DNA of 64,000 nucleotides, from the NCBI GenBank assembly GCA_002478565.1, contig DLPC01000006.1, forward strand, positions 1-64,000, given 5' to 3'. The notes beneath the pieces were generated by a model, which was given only the letters and a program-made list of their open reading frames with translations, made no database searches and was not told the origin of the DNA. The translations under genes and the position numbers were made by a program. The stretch's first letter is position 1; the number at the start of each line of letters is the position of its first letter. The DNA comes from Flavobacteriales bacterium UBA7468 (lineage in GTDB: Bacteria > Bacteroidota > Bacteroidia > Flavobacteriales_D > Crocinitomicaceae). Shown one piece after another: positions 9,601 to 16,148 of this stretch.

Positions 9601-11380
9601 TGACTGTACTATTTGCTTGAACATTTGTAAGTGAAATTCCTCGAACTTGATCTGCAGTGGTGCTTGACGCAACTGTTCCTTTGATATCACCAATAACGTT
9701 ATTGTAAATATCAATTGTGCCGTAGTGATTCATATCAGAAATTCCGTAAGCGGATCCTCCGGCATTTGTGGTTTTGATATCGGCAAATTTGTTTTTGAAG
9801 TAATTAGCACCATTTGCATAATTAATAGCCAAACCAGACACGTTTGCTGTTCCAGTTCCAGTGAGGTTAGTTACACTGTTGTTATAAACATTGATTGCAC
9901 CTGAGTAATATGAATATAAAGCATAAAGTGTTCCTCCGGCTGTAATGTTTGTGATGTTGTTATTGTATACATTGGATTGAGCATTTCCATAATACATATA
10001 GAAACCGTAAACTAGGCCTGTACCTGTATTCGTAATATTCGATAGCGTGTTGTTGTATACTTGATAAGCATAATTAGTTGTGGAAAAACCTGCTGGTGTG
10101 TAAAATCCATAAACAGAACCTCCTGTTGTGAAAGTCAAGCCACTAAAGGAGTTGTTCGATACAGTACCTGTGTAATATAGGTAGTATCCGTACACAGAAC
10201 CAGAAGCTTTCGTAGTTGAGAAAGACAACGTATTGCCATTGATTGTATTTGCAGGGTTGTTTCCACCAATATACATACCATATATGGTGCCTGTTCCTGT
10301 TTGTCCAAATGACAAGGTATTTGAGTTAATCGTTGAAGAACCAGTTGTTGCTGTAGTTGGGTTGCTTCCTGACAAATAAATTCCGTAAAGAACTGAAGAT
10401 GTTGTGGCAGCAGCGTGAGCCAGTGTAACTGTGTTATTGTTTGCAGTACACGTTCCTTGATTGGATGAAGAAGAAAGGAAAATACCATAAGAGGTTCCTG
10501 TAAAACCTGTTCCACCCGAAGCGGTGTTATTAATGGTATTGTTATTTGCCGTGACGTCAGTGTAGTATATACCATATAGTGCATAGGCTGTACCCGTTGC
10601 GCCTCCTCCATAGTTTTGGAAAGTGTTACCTGTAACAACTATGTTTTGATCATAAAAGTTGTACGGTGCTGCATCTGCAAAACCCCTTTGGTAGATACCA
10701 ACATGAACATTGCGAATGGTATTATTTGTAAAGGTTAGGTTTTCATTTCTTCCGCCGATTGTATTTACTGTAATCCCCGTTGCAGAAGTTGTAGAAGAAA
10801 GCGCATCATTGTTAGATGACATGATACCTGTTACTACCGCAGAGGTACCTTTACTCATTGTAATGGTAGAATTGGTGATGGTAATGTTTTTACAACCGTT
10901 TGTGCCATCTACTTTTCTTAGATAGAAACCATATTCAACCCCAGTAGTTGTCGAGCTTGCAACACCTGCTGTAAGGTTTATCCCGTTAAAAGTTAGGAAA
11001 TCAGAGCCTTGTATAATGATGATCGCATCAAGGTTTGCTCCTAAAGTAGTTCCGTTTATCGAACCTGCATCCGTGCGTGTGATTACTGGGTTTGCGCCCG
11101 TACCGCTTTTTTGAAAAACAATTGGATTTGCAGCTGTACCAGTGGCCGTGATGATAATTGGCGCAGTGGTAGACTCAGTGTATCCAGATGCAACATTAAA
11201 TGTTACACCGCCTGTACCAACACCTTGTGTGTTAAGATCGGTAACGGCTGCCTCGATGGAAGCGTAGTTTCCTGGAATTGTTTTTGTACCAGTGAGCTGA
11301 GCCACAAGGTTGGTGGTGCTCAATAACATTAAAACAACTGCCAAGAAATGTAGTGGTTTAAGTTTAGTAGTAATACCCAT
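3665..11380 (-). CDS. 2571-residue T9SS-secreted multidomain protein (beta-helix, GEVED, lectin-like, Ig/PKD-like repeats)
   Basis: N-terminal signal peptide (about 1-28). Residues 30-640 are rich in Asn/Thr/Gly with a YG[IFM]Y motif roughly every 40 residues and NNT/NNS turns, typical of a right-handed parallel beta-helix. A first GEVED domain ends in GEYEDYM near 1077. An L-type-lectin-like segment spans about 1200-1415 (ADGMAFSFGDD and KLKIAFDSY motifs). A second, cysteine-containing GEVED domain ends in GETEDYL near 1733. From about 1812 to 2360 there are seven Ig/PKD-like repeats, each opening with a variant of VNAGVDQTIC. The last ~85 residues match a type A T9SS sorting domain (VQPNPTTGELSI ... 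TGVYMIRI ... VVKQ). It is probably displayed on or released from the cell surface as an adhesin or glycan-binding protein; the ligand is unknown. A good promoter (11409-11416) and terminator (3616-3643) frame it as a single-gene unit. Confidence 0.9.
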   Translation of the reverse strand: MGITTKLKPLHFLAVVLMLLSTTNLVAQLTGTKTIPGNYASIEAAVTDLNTQGVGTGGVTFNVASGYTESTTAPIIITATGTAANPIVFQKSGTGANPVITRTDAGSINGTTLGANLDAIIIIQGSDFLTFNGINLTAGVASSTTTGVEYGFYLRKVDGTNGCKNITITNSTITMSKGTSAVVTGIMSSNNDALSSTTSATGITVNTIGGRNENLTFTNNTIRNVHVGIYQRGFADAAPYNFYDQNIVVTGNTFQNYGGGATGTAYALYGIYYTDVTANNNTINNTASGGTGFTGTSYGIFLSSSSNQGTCTANNNTVTLAHAAATTSSVLYGIYLSGSNPTTATTGSSTINSNTLSFGQTGTGTIYGMYIGGNNPANTINGNTLSFSTTKASGSVYGYYLYYTGTVSNNSFSGLTFTTGGSVYGFYTPAGFSTTNYAYQVYNNTLSNITNTGTGLVYGFYMYYGNAQSNVYNNNITNITAGGTLYALYSYYSGAINVYNNSVTNLTGTGTANVSGLAINYANGANYFKNKFADIKTTNAGGSAYGISDMNHYGTIDIYNNVIGDIKGTVASSTTADQVRGISLTNVQANSTVIIDYNSIYLNATSTGANFSSSGIYQTSSATATSGNLLLRNNIVINLSGTTGTGIAAAFRRSTATQLNNFDAASNNNMLFAGTPSATRVIYMEGTAVQQTLANYQTLVAPRDNYGMTGEAFTYSTAGSFFMSLTASNANFLKPVAGITTQVEGGALQISGITDDYTGATRAGNTGYTGTGAAPDRGAFEFNGITTAPQITVTASNPSAAVSCTPSAHTFTLNIASSSAVTSAVLSYAFNGVAQPNITLVNTSGTTWTATIPVATPVTASVTWSVVATNSSATTLFNGPTYADAPLLGIVAVASANPATICSGQPSSLSVSLANTNPATNYPVPVVSNPTADEDLGNVTITQGATTILNNTSLINDLTGTIGVATGTAGSFSNFTAFGPYTLNAGQSYNFSLASLTTGFGYQNSMAIFIDYNRNGSFADAGEMVYTPAATTGGAHTETGSFLVPASALNGQTRMRVVCMETLITSYAQVIGASFYGEYEDYMLNIVSSNNGGGAVPAITASAWSAGATAVGSTNPLSVTPTTNTTYSALVSAAGCQVTSNTTAVTVLALPTAPVVTNSTHCGFQIPTASVASVAGGGGTGAMNWYTDAAATTSAQASNFGPLAVYWSNNFATSTLTNAALSGVASVTGGELVLHTNIASQSGGLTVNASGVNTNNHEISFKYTNQGAGVTNTADGMAFSFGDDVDALATVPNAENGTGTKLKIAFDSYINAGNTQGIYLMYNCNVANQTPTTPGVLAYVPNTSWIEATSDVLVTINPAGVLNMTINGTAIFTNVQLPAAFVAANKANWAYVWRSRSGGIASGSILDDIVIKRAPIVAGPTTYGSVVSSTTTFYVNENGANGCLSPTVPVIVTVTAPPAINIASSNVSQAICLGATNTFTASSTASPAYTYSWNTAAYPGSGMSAPSTGATRTLTPTVAGSYTYTVTGTNANCVNQVNTTLVVNPNPVITAVTATPVTPCHNSLVNLNVSSIVSGPQVEPTGYCNSNATSLADEEVYNVTFGTLNNSSTCATLAPGPGSLDARYSNYTTSVAAPNIVAGSTYPLSVQIGTCNLTYTYNNMVKVFIDYNRDGDFFDAGETVYASATFTNGPHVETASITIPTTGIVAGLTRMRVVSMETTVIGNVNPCGTYSWGETEDYLINLQAEAGPLYNYAWNTTPAITTTSGSLTLSNTGTTPTTASYGILLTDVATGCTSSGTSNTITINPLPIVNAGVDQLICSNNATEAATLSGAATFGTGLNYVWSGPVSGVTNGVPFQIGATGTFVVTGTDVNGCVDTDDVQITYSTIPAANAGVDQAICLNQTATFNATGLAPYTWTMTNYANSGIAAPVTGSTLVVTPTAPGTYTYQVNVQNSVGCTNNDQAVLTIYALPVVNAGVDQTICNASPVTLSGSGAVTYAWTTTHPNLSLSNATPFFPSQTATYTVVGTNINGCQNQDVVVVNVLPQPIVNAGQDQTICAGTPVILNATTTLASPTAVVSPFTWTGGYANNSQFVPANSQTLTVSVVGANGCTNQDQMSITVLALPTVNAGVDQTICAGTGATLNATGAATYVWNNNVIQGVPFFPTASQIYTVTGTGANGCTNVDQVQVNVSTGPSVTVSAAQTVCANAAATFSAVPQNSLGGYWTTSGNGTISPNISSAAITYLPAANDPVVVTLTYVATNACGSSSSATNVNVLPIPTVNAGPDQTICEGSSVVLNATGNGNVTWLTPNVSNGLAFVPVTTTTYTATATGLNNCSNQDQVTVTVVALPDVNAGNDITICSGEEVSLTATGATAYQWTGGIANGAPFTPGTTATYTVTGTTTNGCAGTDQVTVYVNATPVAIASIVDDVTLTATPGTYNYQWINCATGTAVPNASFATFNALANGTYAVIVSTPQGCSDQSDCITIDAVSVEQIAEIQMSVQPNPTTGELSISMPTDLSAKAQVFDAQGKLVIDLTNVSNGSVLNLTNMTTGVYMIRITAADSVQTFRVVKQ
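4290..5965 (-). repeat. Seven tandem Ig/PKD-like repeats, VNAG(V/Q/P/N)D(Q/I)xIC motif
   Basis: The decapeptide motif recurs at about nt 5945, 5710, 5450, 5225, 4985, 4525 and 4310 (residues about 1812, 1890, 1977, 2052, 2132, 2285 and 2357). Spacing is 72-87 residues, except one double gap (2132 to 2285) that holds a diverged module opening VTVSAAQTVC. Each unit also carries a Gly/Ala-Ala-Thr/Val-Tyr-x-Trp stretch and a TYTVTGTxxNGC closing stretch. Confidence 0.85.
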
Positions 11381-11408
11381 TTTATAGAAGTTTAAAAATC
11401 TAGATTCG

Positions 11409-11416
11409 CAAATATA
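11409..11416 (-). promoter_or_regulatory. Promoter -7 element (TATATTTG) of the 2571-residue protein gene
   Basis: On the minus strand TATATTTG matches the Bacteroidota -7 consensus TAnnTTTG. A TTG lies 19 bases upstream as the -33 element. The element is 28 bases before the ATG, so a short leader is expected. Confidence 0.7.
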
Positions 11417-11473
11417 TCGTTAAATATCTAAAAAACAAAAATTAAAACTTTAACTATTCTTATGAGTTTCATG

Positions 11474-11481
11474 TACTTTTG
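11474..11481 (+). promoter_or_regulatory. Promoter -7 element (TACTTTTG), leaderless SDR gene
   Basis: Exact TAnnTTTG match ending 5 bases before the ATG at 11487, so the transcript would begin at or next to the start codon. No Shine-Dalgarno-like sequence is present. Confidence 0.65.
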
Positions 11482-11486
11482 AAATC

Positions 11487-12275
11487 ATGAATAACGAATT
11501 GAATCAAATAAAGGTGCTTGTTTGTGGAAGCACTCAAGGAATTGGCTTAGCGGTTGCCCAACAATTAGCATCAGATGGTTTTACTATTTGCCTAACCGCT
11601 CGTAATGAGCAAAAGCTTCAAGCGGCTTTAGCTACATTGAGTTCATCTGAGGGCCAAAACCACACTTATTTTATTTCTGATTTTACACACCCTGAAGGTC
11701 TGAAAAATGCAGTTGAGGCGCATATTCAAAAGAATGGTCAGATGCATGTTTTGGTGAATAATACTGGGGGGCCAAAAAGCGGGCCAATTGTCGATGCAGA
11801 TCCGCAAGAATTTTTAGCTGCGTTTAATCAGCACCTCATTTGCAACCACATTTTAATGCAAGCCCTTTTACCAGGCATGAAAACTAAAGGTTATGGCCGT
11901 ATTGTCAATATCATTTCTACTTCCGTGAAGCAGCCACTTCCCAACCTAGGTGTGTCAAACACGATACGTGGCGCCGTTGCCAACTGGAGCAAAACCCTAG
12001 CAAATGAGCTTGGTGGTTTTGGTATTACAGTTAATAATGTTTTACCTGGGGCAACCAACACTCAGCGCCTCACAGAAATTGCCAGTGTCAAAGCAAATAA
12101 AACCGGTGAATCGGTGCAAGAAATATTAGCAGAAATGGGGCAAGAAAGTCCTATGAAACGCATTGCAGAACCCCAAGAAGTTGCTGCGGCTGTTGCTTTC
12201 TTGGTTTCTCCTAAGGCCTCTTACATCAATGGCATCAACCTGCCTGTCGACGGTGGCCGCACCAAAAGTTTATAA
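11487..12275 (+). CDS. Atypical short-chain dehydrogenase/reductase (beta-ketoacyl reductase-like)
   Basis: 262 residues with a Rossmann nucleotide-binding loop GSTQGIG (14-20), an NNTGG segment in place of NNAG near 91, and the C-terminal PVDGG stretch of classical SDRs. The usual catalytic Tyr-x3-Lys is absent: the aligned segment is S157-N158-T159-I160-R161, then GAVANWSK. I recall a known SDR subgroup resembling beta-ketoacyl-ACP reductases with this SN-x-x-R signature in place of the YxxxK tetrad. It may bind NAD(P) without classical reductase chemistry, or use other residues. It is a single-gene unit with its own promoter, convergent with the next small gene. Substrate unknown. Confidence 0.85.
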   Translation: MNNELNQIKVLVCGSTQGIGLAVAQQLASDGFTICLTARNEQKLQAALATLSSSEGQNHTYFISDFTHPEGLKNAVEAHIQKNGQMHVLVNNTGGPKSGPIVDADPQEFLAAFNQHLICNHILMQALLPGMKTKGYGRIVNIISTSVKQPLPNLGVSNTIRGAVANWSKTLANELGGFGITVNNVLPGATNTQRLTEIASVKANKTGESVQEILAEMGQESPMKRIAEPQEVAAAVAFLVSPKASYINGINLPVDGGRTKSL

Positions 12276-12300
12276 TTCAGGAATTATCGATAAAGCTTTT

Positions 12301-12630
12301 TCACTTCTTTTCTCGATTCCTCTTTTCTAAGAACGAGCGGTATGCAAACAATATCGGAAAGCCAAAAAGCAAACTAAACGCCAACATATAGCCGCGCTTA
12401 GTGAGGTAAAAATCAACTACATTGTTCATTTCAGAGGGGTGGTATCCCATTCCTAAAAAATAAGCCAAACTGAGCGGTGCTTGTAAAATGTATTGCCTCC
12501 CCCCTCTTTCATAAACGACCTCGCCTTCAAATAGATTAGGGCTTATGAAAATCAAAAGCATGGCAATCAGTAAAAAACTGAGAAGAAAAACAAACCAAGG
12601 TTTGAGTAAGTAGTGCTTCAAATGATTCAT
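12301..12630 (-). CDS. Small membrane protein, unknown function
   Basis: 109 residues with two predicted membrane helices (about 12-31 and 81-96) flanking an extracytoplasmic stretch, and a basic C-terminus (LEKRNREKK). I do not recognise a family. A -7 element (TAATTTTA on the minus strand) ends 4 bases from the ATG, which supports a real gene. It is divergent from the glycosyltransferase gene and convergent with the SDR gene. Confidence 0.65.
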   Translation of the reverse strand: MNHLKHYLLKPWFVFLLSFLLIAMLLIFISPNLFEGEVVYERGGRQYILQAPLSLAYFLGMGYHPSEMNNVVDFYLTKRGYMLAFSLLFGFPILFAYRSFLEKRNREKK

Positions 12631-12634
12631 TTGG

Positions 12635-12663
12635 TAAAATTACCTCAAATCTGGCTAATTTCG
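12635..12663. promoter_or_regulatory. Divergent promoter pair: -7 elements at 12635-12642 (minus) and 12656-12663 (plus)
   Basis: The minus-strand TAATTTTA lies 4 bases before the small membrane protein start. The plus-strand TAATTTCG lies 11 bases before the glycosyltransferase start. Both are one-base variants of TAnnTTTG, so the two promoters are packed back to back in 44 bases. Confidence 0.5.
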
Positions 12664-12674
12664 CAGCGCTTGTT

Positions 12675-13760
12675 ATGAAACATATCGCCTACTTGTGTTT
12701 GTCTAAAGGTTGGGGAGGTTTAGAAATGAACCAACTGCGCAATGCGAAAGCGATGCAAGACCGCGGGCATCGCGTCATGATTATCGGACAAAAAGATAGT
12801 CCAATCATGCAAAATGCAAGCAAACTAAGTATACCTTATTATATAGTTCAGAAAAAAACGGGGCATTATCAGTGGGCTTTTGCCTGGAAGATATCAAAAG
12901 CCCTCATTAAAAACGGATTTGATCACCTCATTTTTCGCAATAATAGAGAAATGAGCATGGCGGCAAGCATTGCATTTTTCTCGTTTCGAAAAATTCGTGT
13001 CCATTACTTCATGGAAATGGCATTAGGCGGAACCCGAACACAATGGTTTAGAACTTTGAGGTATTGCTTTTTCACATCTTGGGTTTGCCCATTGCCCTAT
13101 TTGGTACAACAAGTCAAAGAAAATGCCCGAGTGGCCTCGAGTAAAATTAAAGAAATTCCCTCCGGTATCGAATATGATCAATCCACTGAAGTAGAAAAAT
13201 TAACCGCAAGGAAAGCCCTTCAATGGCCTTTGAATGCCAAGTTATTGGTTGTGGTCGGGCGCATTGATCCTAAAAAAAGACAAGATTTCGTTTGGGACAT
13301 GTTTTCTCAGAGACCAGCAAACAACGAATACCTGATTTTCGTTGGGGCAAGTACAGCAGATGAGCCAAACGATTTTGAAAAAGAGCTCCAATTAAAAATA
13401 TCTGCACACCCCAAAGCAAAACAGGTCATTTGGGCAGGTTTCAAAGAAGAAGTAGATGAAATTTATGCTGCCGCAGATTTAGTTATCATGGCTGCAGCTT
13501 TTGAAACTTTTGGCATGACCACCCTGGAAGCTTTGCGTGCAAAATGTCCGGTTGTTGGCGCCAATAATGGTGGGACAGCCGAATTAATCAATCTTTACAA
13601 CGGCGGCTGTCTTTTTGACTATCGCAGCAAACCCTCACTGAATGCAGCAATTAATCGCATTTTCACAGAAGAATTTCAAACAGTAAAAAGCGAGCAAATC
13701 AAACAACATTTTAACTTTAATTCCGTTTGTTTGCGTATTGAAAATGAAGTGCTCCAATAA
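12675..13760 (+). CDS. Glycosyltransferase family 4 (GT-B fold)
   Basis: 361 residues. The N-terminal glycine-rich acceptor-domain start (CLSKGWGGLEMNQ, about 8-20) and the C-terminal nucleotide-sugar domain motifs VVVGRIDPKKRQDF (about 193-206) and FETFGMTTLEAL (about 276-287, the E-x7-E type motif) are typical of GT4 enzymes. No signal peptide, so it acts at the cytoplasmic face of the inner membrane, transferring a sugar to a lipid-linked or LPS/exopolysaccharide acceptor. The donor and acceptor cannot be read from the sequence. Confidence 0.85.
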   Translation: MKHIAYLCLSKGWGGLEMNQLRNAKAMQDRGHRVMIIGQKDSPIMQNASKLSIPYYIVQKKTGHYQWAFAWKISKALIKNGFDHLIFRNNREMSMAASIAFFSFRKIRVHYFMEMALGGTRTQWFRTLRYCFFTSWVCPLPYLVQQVKENARVASSKIKEIPSGIEYDQSTEVEKLTARKALQWPLNAKLLVVVGRIDPKKRQDFVWDMFSQRPANNEYLIFVGASTADEPNDFEKELQLKISAHPKAKQVIWAGFKEEVDEIYAAADLVIMAAAFETFGMTTLEALRAKCPVVGANNGGTAELINLYNGGCLFDYRSKPSLNAAINRIFTEEFQTVKSEQIKQHFNFNSVCLRIENEVLQ

Positions 13761-13791
13761 GATTGCCCTCATTTTTGCTTAAATTCGTCTG

Positions 13792-15321
13792 ATGGACCTC
13801 TACACCTCCAAACAACGCTGGAAATTCTTGCTTATATTACTGGCACTCCTTATCGTTGGGGCGAGCTTGTTTTATTCTAACCAAAGTATTCGCAAAATCG
13901 GTGACCGCGAACGTCAAAAAGCACAGCAATGGGCATTAGCCCTGCGCAAAAAAGCCGAGCTCGTGGATTTAAGCAGTCAGATTTTTAATGCACTTCAAGA
14001 AAAAGAGCGACAAAAAATGGAATTGGTCGTACAGGCTAATCGCACCATTTTAGGGGCCTCAGACCTCAACATGAGTCAGGACATCGATTTTGCCTTACAA
14101 ATCATTGAAGCGAACAAAGACATCCCATTTATCTTATTGAATGACGACGGTAGCATTTCTCAATCAAGAAATATTGAAAGGAAAGGAGCTAGTTCTGCCC
14201 AAAACAATAACTTTTATTCCGACTCCATTCAAAAACTGGCAAAATCGTGGATAGCCGCAAGCCGTTTCTATCAAATTCAAGTTTTTGAAGACATGTACAT
14301 GACGCTTTGTTATGGTTATTCAAAAGAACTTTTACGCCTCCAGGCCCATTCTGACTCGCTCATTCAATCCTTTAACTCAGATCTTGCAGATCAAAAAAAT
14401 TTAGTCCCAGTATTACTATATGAACCCAAAAACAACACGGTTATAGCGAGCAACCTCGGAGCCAAAGCACTTTCTAAAAATCAAATTGACAAGACCATTG
14501 CCGAAATGGCTAAGCAGTATCCGCCGATTGAATTACGCTACAACGGTGAGCGAAAATTGCTCTACCTCAAAGACTCTGAAGAAGTCAAGCAACTTTTTTG
14601 GCTTCCGTATTTGCAATTTGGCATCCTTGGGCTCATTGTCCTGATTGGGTATCTACTGTTTTCAATGTATCGGAAAGCTGAACAAAATCAGGTGTGGGCA
14701 GGAATGGCCAAAGAAACCGCGCATCAACTCGGTACACCACTTTCTTCTATGATGGCCTGGGTGGCCCACTTAGAACAACAAGATATCGACCCAATGATTC
14801 CGCGCGAAATGCACAAAGACCTCGAGCGCTTGGAAAAAATCACGGATCGTTTTTCTAAAATTGGTTCGGGTGCCAAACTGATCGATGCAGACCTAGCAGA
14901 AACCATTGAAAATAACTTGAATTATTTAAAAGCCCGACTTTCTCAAAAAGTAGACATTCAATATGACCTCTCCGGAGAACGTCCTTTACTCGTACGACAC
15001 AACGCTTCACTCATCGAATGGGTTATTGAAAATATTTGTAAAAATGCCGTAGATGCCATGGAGGGTATTGGCACACTACGTATTCACGTTCAAGAAGTAG
15101 CCGAATGGGTGCATATCGATATTTCAGATACCGGAAAAGGCCTTACGCCAAAGCAATTCAAAACCATCTTTGAGCCAGGTTATTCTACTAAAAAACGAGG
15201 TTGGGGCTTAGGGCTTACTTTGGTAAGGCGCATTGTAGAGGAATACCACAAAGGAAAAGTATTTGTCTTACATTCTGAACCTGAAAAGGGCACAACATTT
15301 AGGATAAGCCTACCGCATTGA
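13792..15321 (+). CDS. Membrane sensor histidine kinase
   Basis: 509 residues. A membrane helix at about 12-28, an extracytoplasmic sensor region of about 240 residues with coiled-coil character, a second helix at about 272-292, then an H-box ETAHQLGTPLSS with H311 as phospho-acceptor. The C-terminal HATPase domain has an N-box (ENICKNAVDAM), a G1 box (DTGKGL) and a G2 box (KKRGWGLGLTLVRR). No receiver domain is fused and no response regulator is adjacent, so it is an orphan kinase. The -7 element TAAATTCG ends 4 bases before the ATG. The signal is unknown. Confidence 0.88.
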   Translation: MDLYTSKQRWKFLLILLALLIVGASLFYSNQSIRKIGDRERQKAQQWALALRKKAELVDLSSQIFNALQEKERQKMELVVQANRTILGASDLNMSQDIDFALQIIEANKDIPFILLNDDGSISQSRNIERKGASSAQNNNFYSDSIQKLAKSWIAASRFYQIQVFEDMYMTLCYGYSKELLRLQAHSDSLIQSFNSDLADQKNLVPVLLYEPKNNTVIASNLGAKALSKNQIDKTIAEMAKQYPPIELRYNGERKLLYLKDSEEVKQLFWLPYLQFGILGLIVLIGYLLFSMYRKAEQNQVWAGMAKETAHQLGTPLSSMMAWVAHLEQQDIDPMIPREMHKDLERLEKITDRFSKIGSGAKLIDADLAETIENNLNYLKARLSQKVDIQYDLSGERPLLVRHNASLIEWVIENICKNAVDAMEGIGTLRIHVQEVAEWVHIDISDTGKGLTPKQFKTIFEPGYSTKKRGWGLGLTLVRRIVEEYHKGKVFVLHSEPEKGTTFRISLPH

Positions 15322-15371
15322 TCAGTTCAGCAAGATTATTCTAACTATCTTTACCTTTCAAAAACAAGAAA

Positions 15372-16148
15372 ATGGAAACGCTAGTTCTGACCGAGGTTCG
15401 CAATCAAATTGCCTATATTACGATCAACCGACCACAACAACTCAACGCACTCAACAAAGATACAATTGCAGCTTTGCACGATGCTTTGGCTGCGGCCAAT
15501 GATGATGCCTCCGTTAGAGCAATTATCCTTACAGGTAGTGGTGAAAAAGCATTTGTAGCCGGAGCCGACATCAAAGAATTTGCCGACTTCAATATTGCAC
15601 AAGGTGGTGAATTGGCACAAAAAGGACAGTCAAGTCTTTTTGATTTTATAGAAAATTTAGCAACTCCAGTAATTGCAGCCGTCAATGGTTTTGCACTTGG
15701 TGGCGGGCTTGAGTTAGCAATGGCTGCACACATCAGAATAGCAAGTTCCAATGCCAAAATGGGCTTGCCTGAAACATCACTTGGCGTAATTCCTGGCTAT
15801 GGCGGTACACAACGCTTGGCTCAACTCATCGGGCGCGGCAAAGCCAACGAACTCATTTTTACAGCTGGCATGCTCAAAGCAGACGAAGCACTTCAATGGG
15901 GCTTGGTCAACGCTGTTGTAGAACAAGCTGATTTACTAACGCATTGTGAAGCAATTGCTGCTAAAATTGTTCAAAATTCACCTTTAGCAATTGCTGCTGC
16001 TATTAAATGTGTCAACGCTGGTTTTCAAGATGGCGTCAATGGATATCATGTAGAAATCGAAGAATTTGGAAAGTGTTTTGGCACCAAAGACTTCAAGGAA
16101 GGAACCACCGCATTTCTTGAAAAGCGCAAGCCAAATTTTAATGCTTAA
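15372..16148 (+). CDS. Enoyl-CoA hydratase (crotonase family)
   Basis: 258 residues, full length for the family. The oxyanion-hole segment FVAGADIKEF and the second segment ALGGGLELAMA are intact. Both catalytic glutamates of enoyl-CoA hydratase are present (the Glu in GGGLEL and the Glu in GLPETSLG), followed by PGYGGTQRL. It should hydrate short- or medium-chain 2-enoyl-CoA in fatty acid or amino acid degradation in the cytoplasm. Candidate -7 elements are TATCTTTA (15346-15353) or TACCTTTC (15352-15359). The flippase gene starts on its stop codon (TAATG), so the two are translationally coupled although functionally unrelated. Confidence 0.92.
   Translation: METLVLTEVRNQIAYITINRPQQLNALNKDTIAALHDALAAANDDASVRAIILTGSGEKAFVAGADIKEFADFNIAQGGELAQKGQSSLFDFIENLATPVIAAVNGFALGGGLELAMAAHIRIASSNAKMGLPETSLGVIPGYGGTQRLAQLIGRGKANELIFTAGMLKADEALQWGLVNAVVEQADLLTHCEAIAAKIVQNSPLAIAAAIKCVNAGFQDGVNGYHVEIEEFGKCFGTKDFKEGTTAFLEKRKPNFNA

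Noticed and set aside
10135..10638. 167-residue minus-strand open frame
   Set aside because: Shadow of the low-complexity Asn/Thr-rich beta-helix coding region in another frame.
3665..11380. CRISPR-like or DNA-level tandem repeat in the giant gene
   Set aside because: The repeats are protein-level with diverged DNA and 72-87 codon spacing; no short identical repeats with spacers exist.
12272..12287. Inverted repeat ATAATTC-AG-GAATTAT at the end of the SDR gene
   Set aside because: A two-base spacer makes a poor hairpin, it overlaps the stop codon and no T run follows; too weak to call a terminator.
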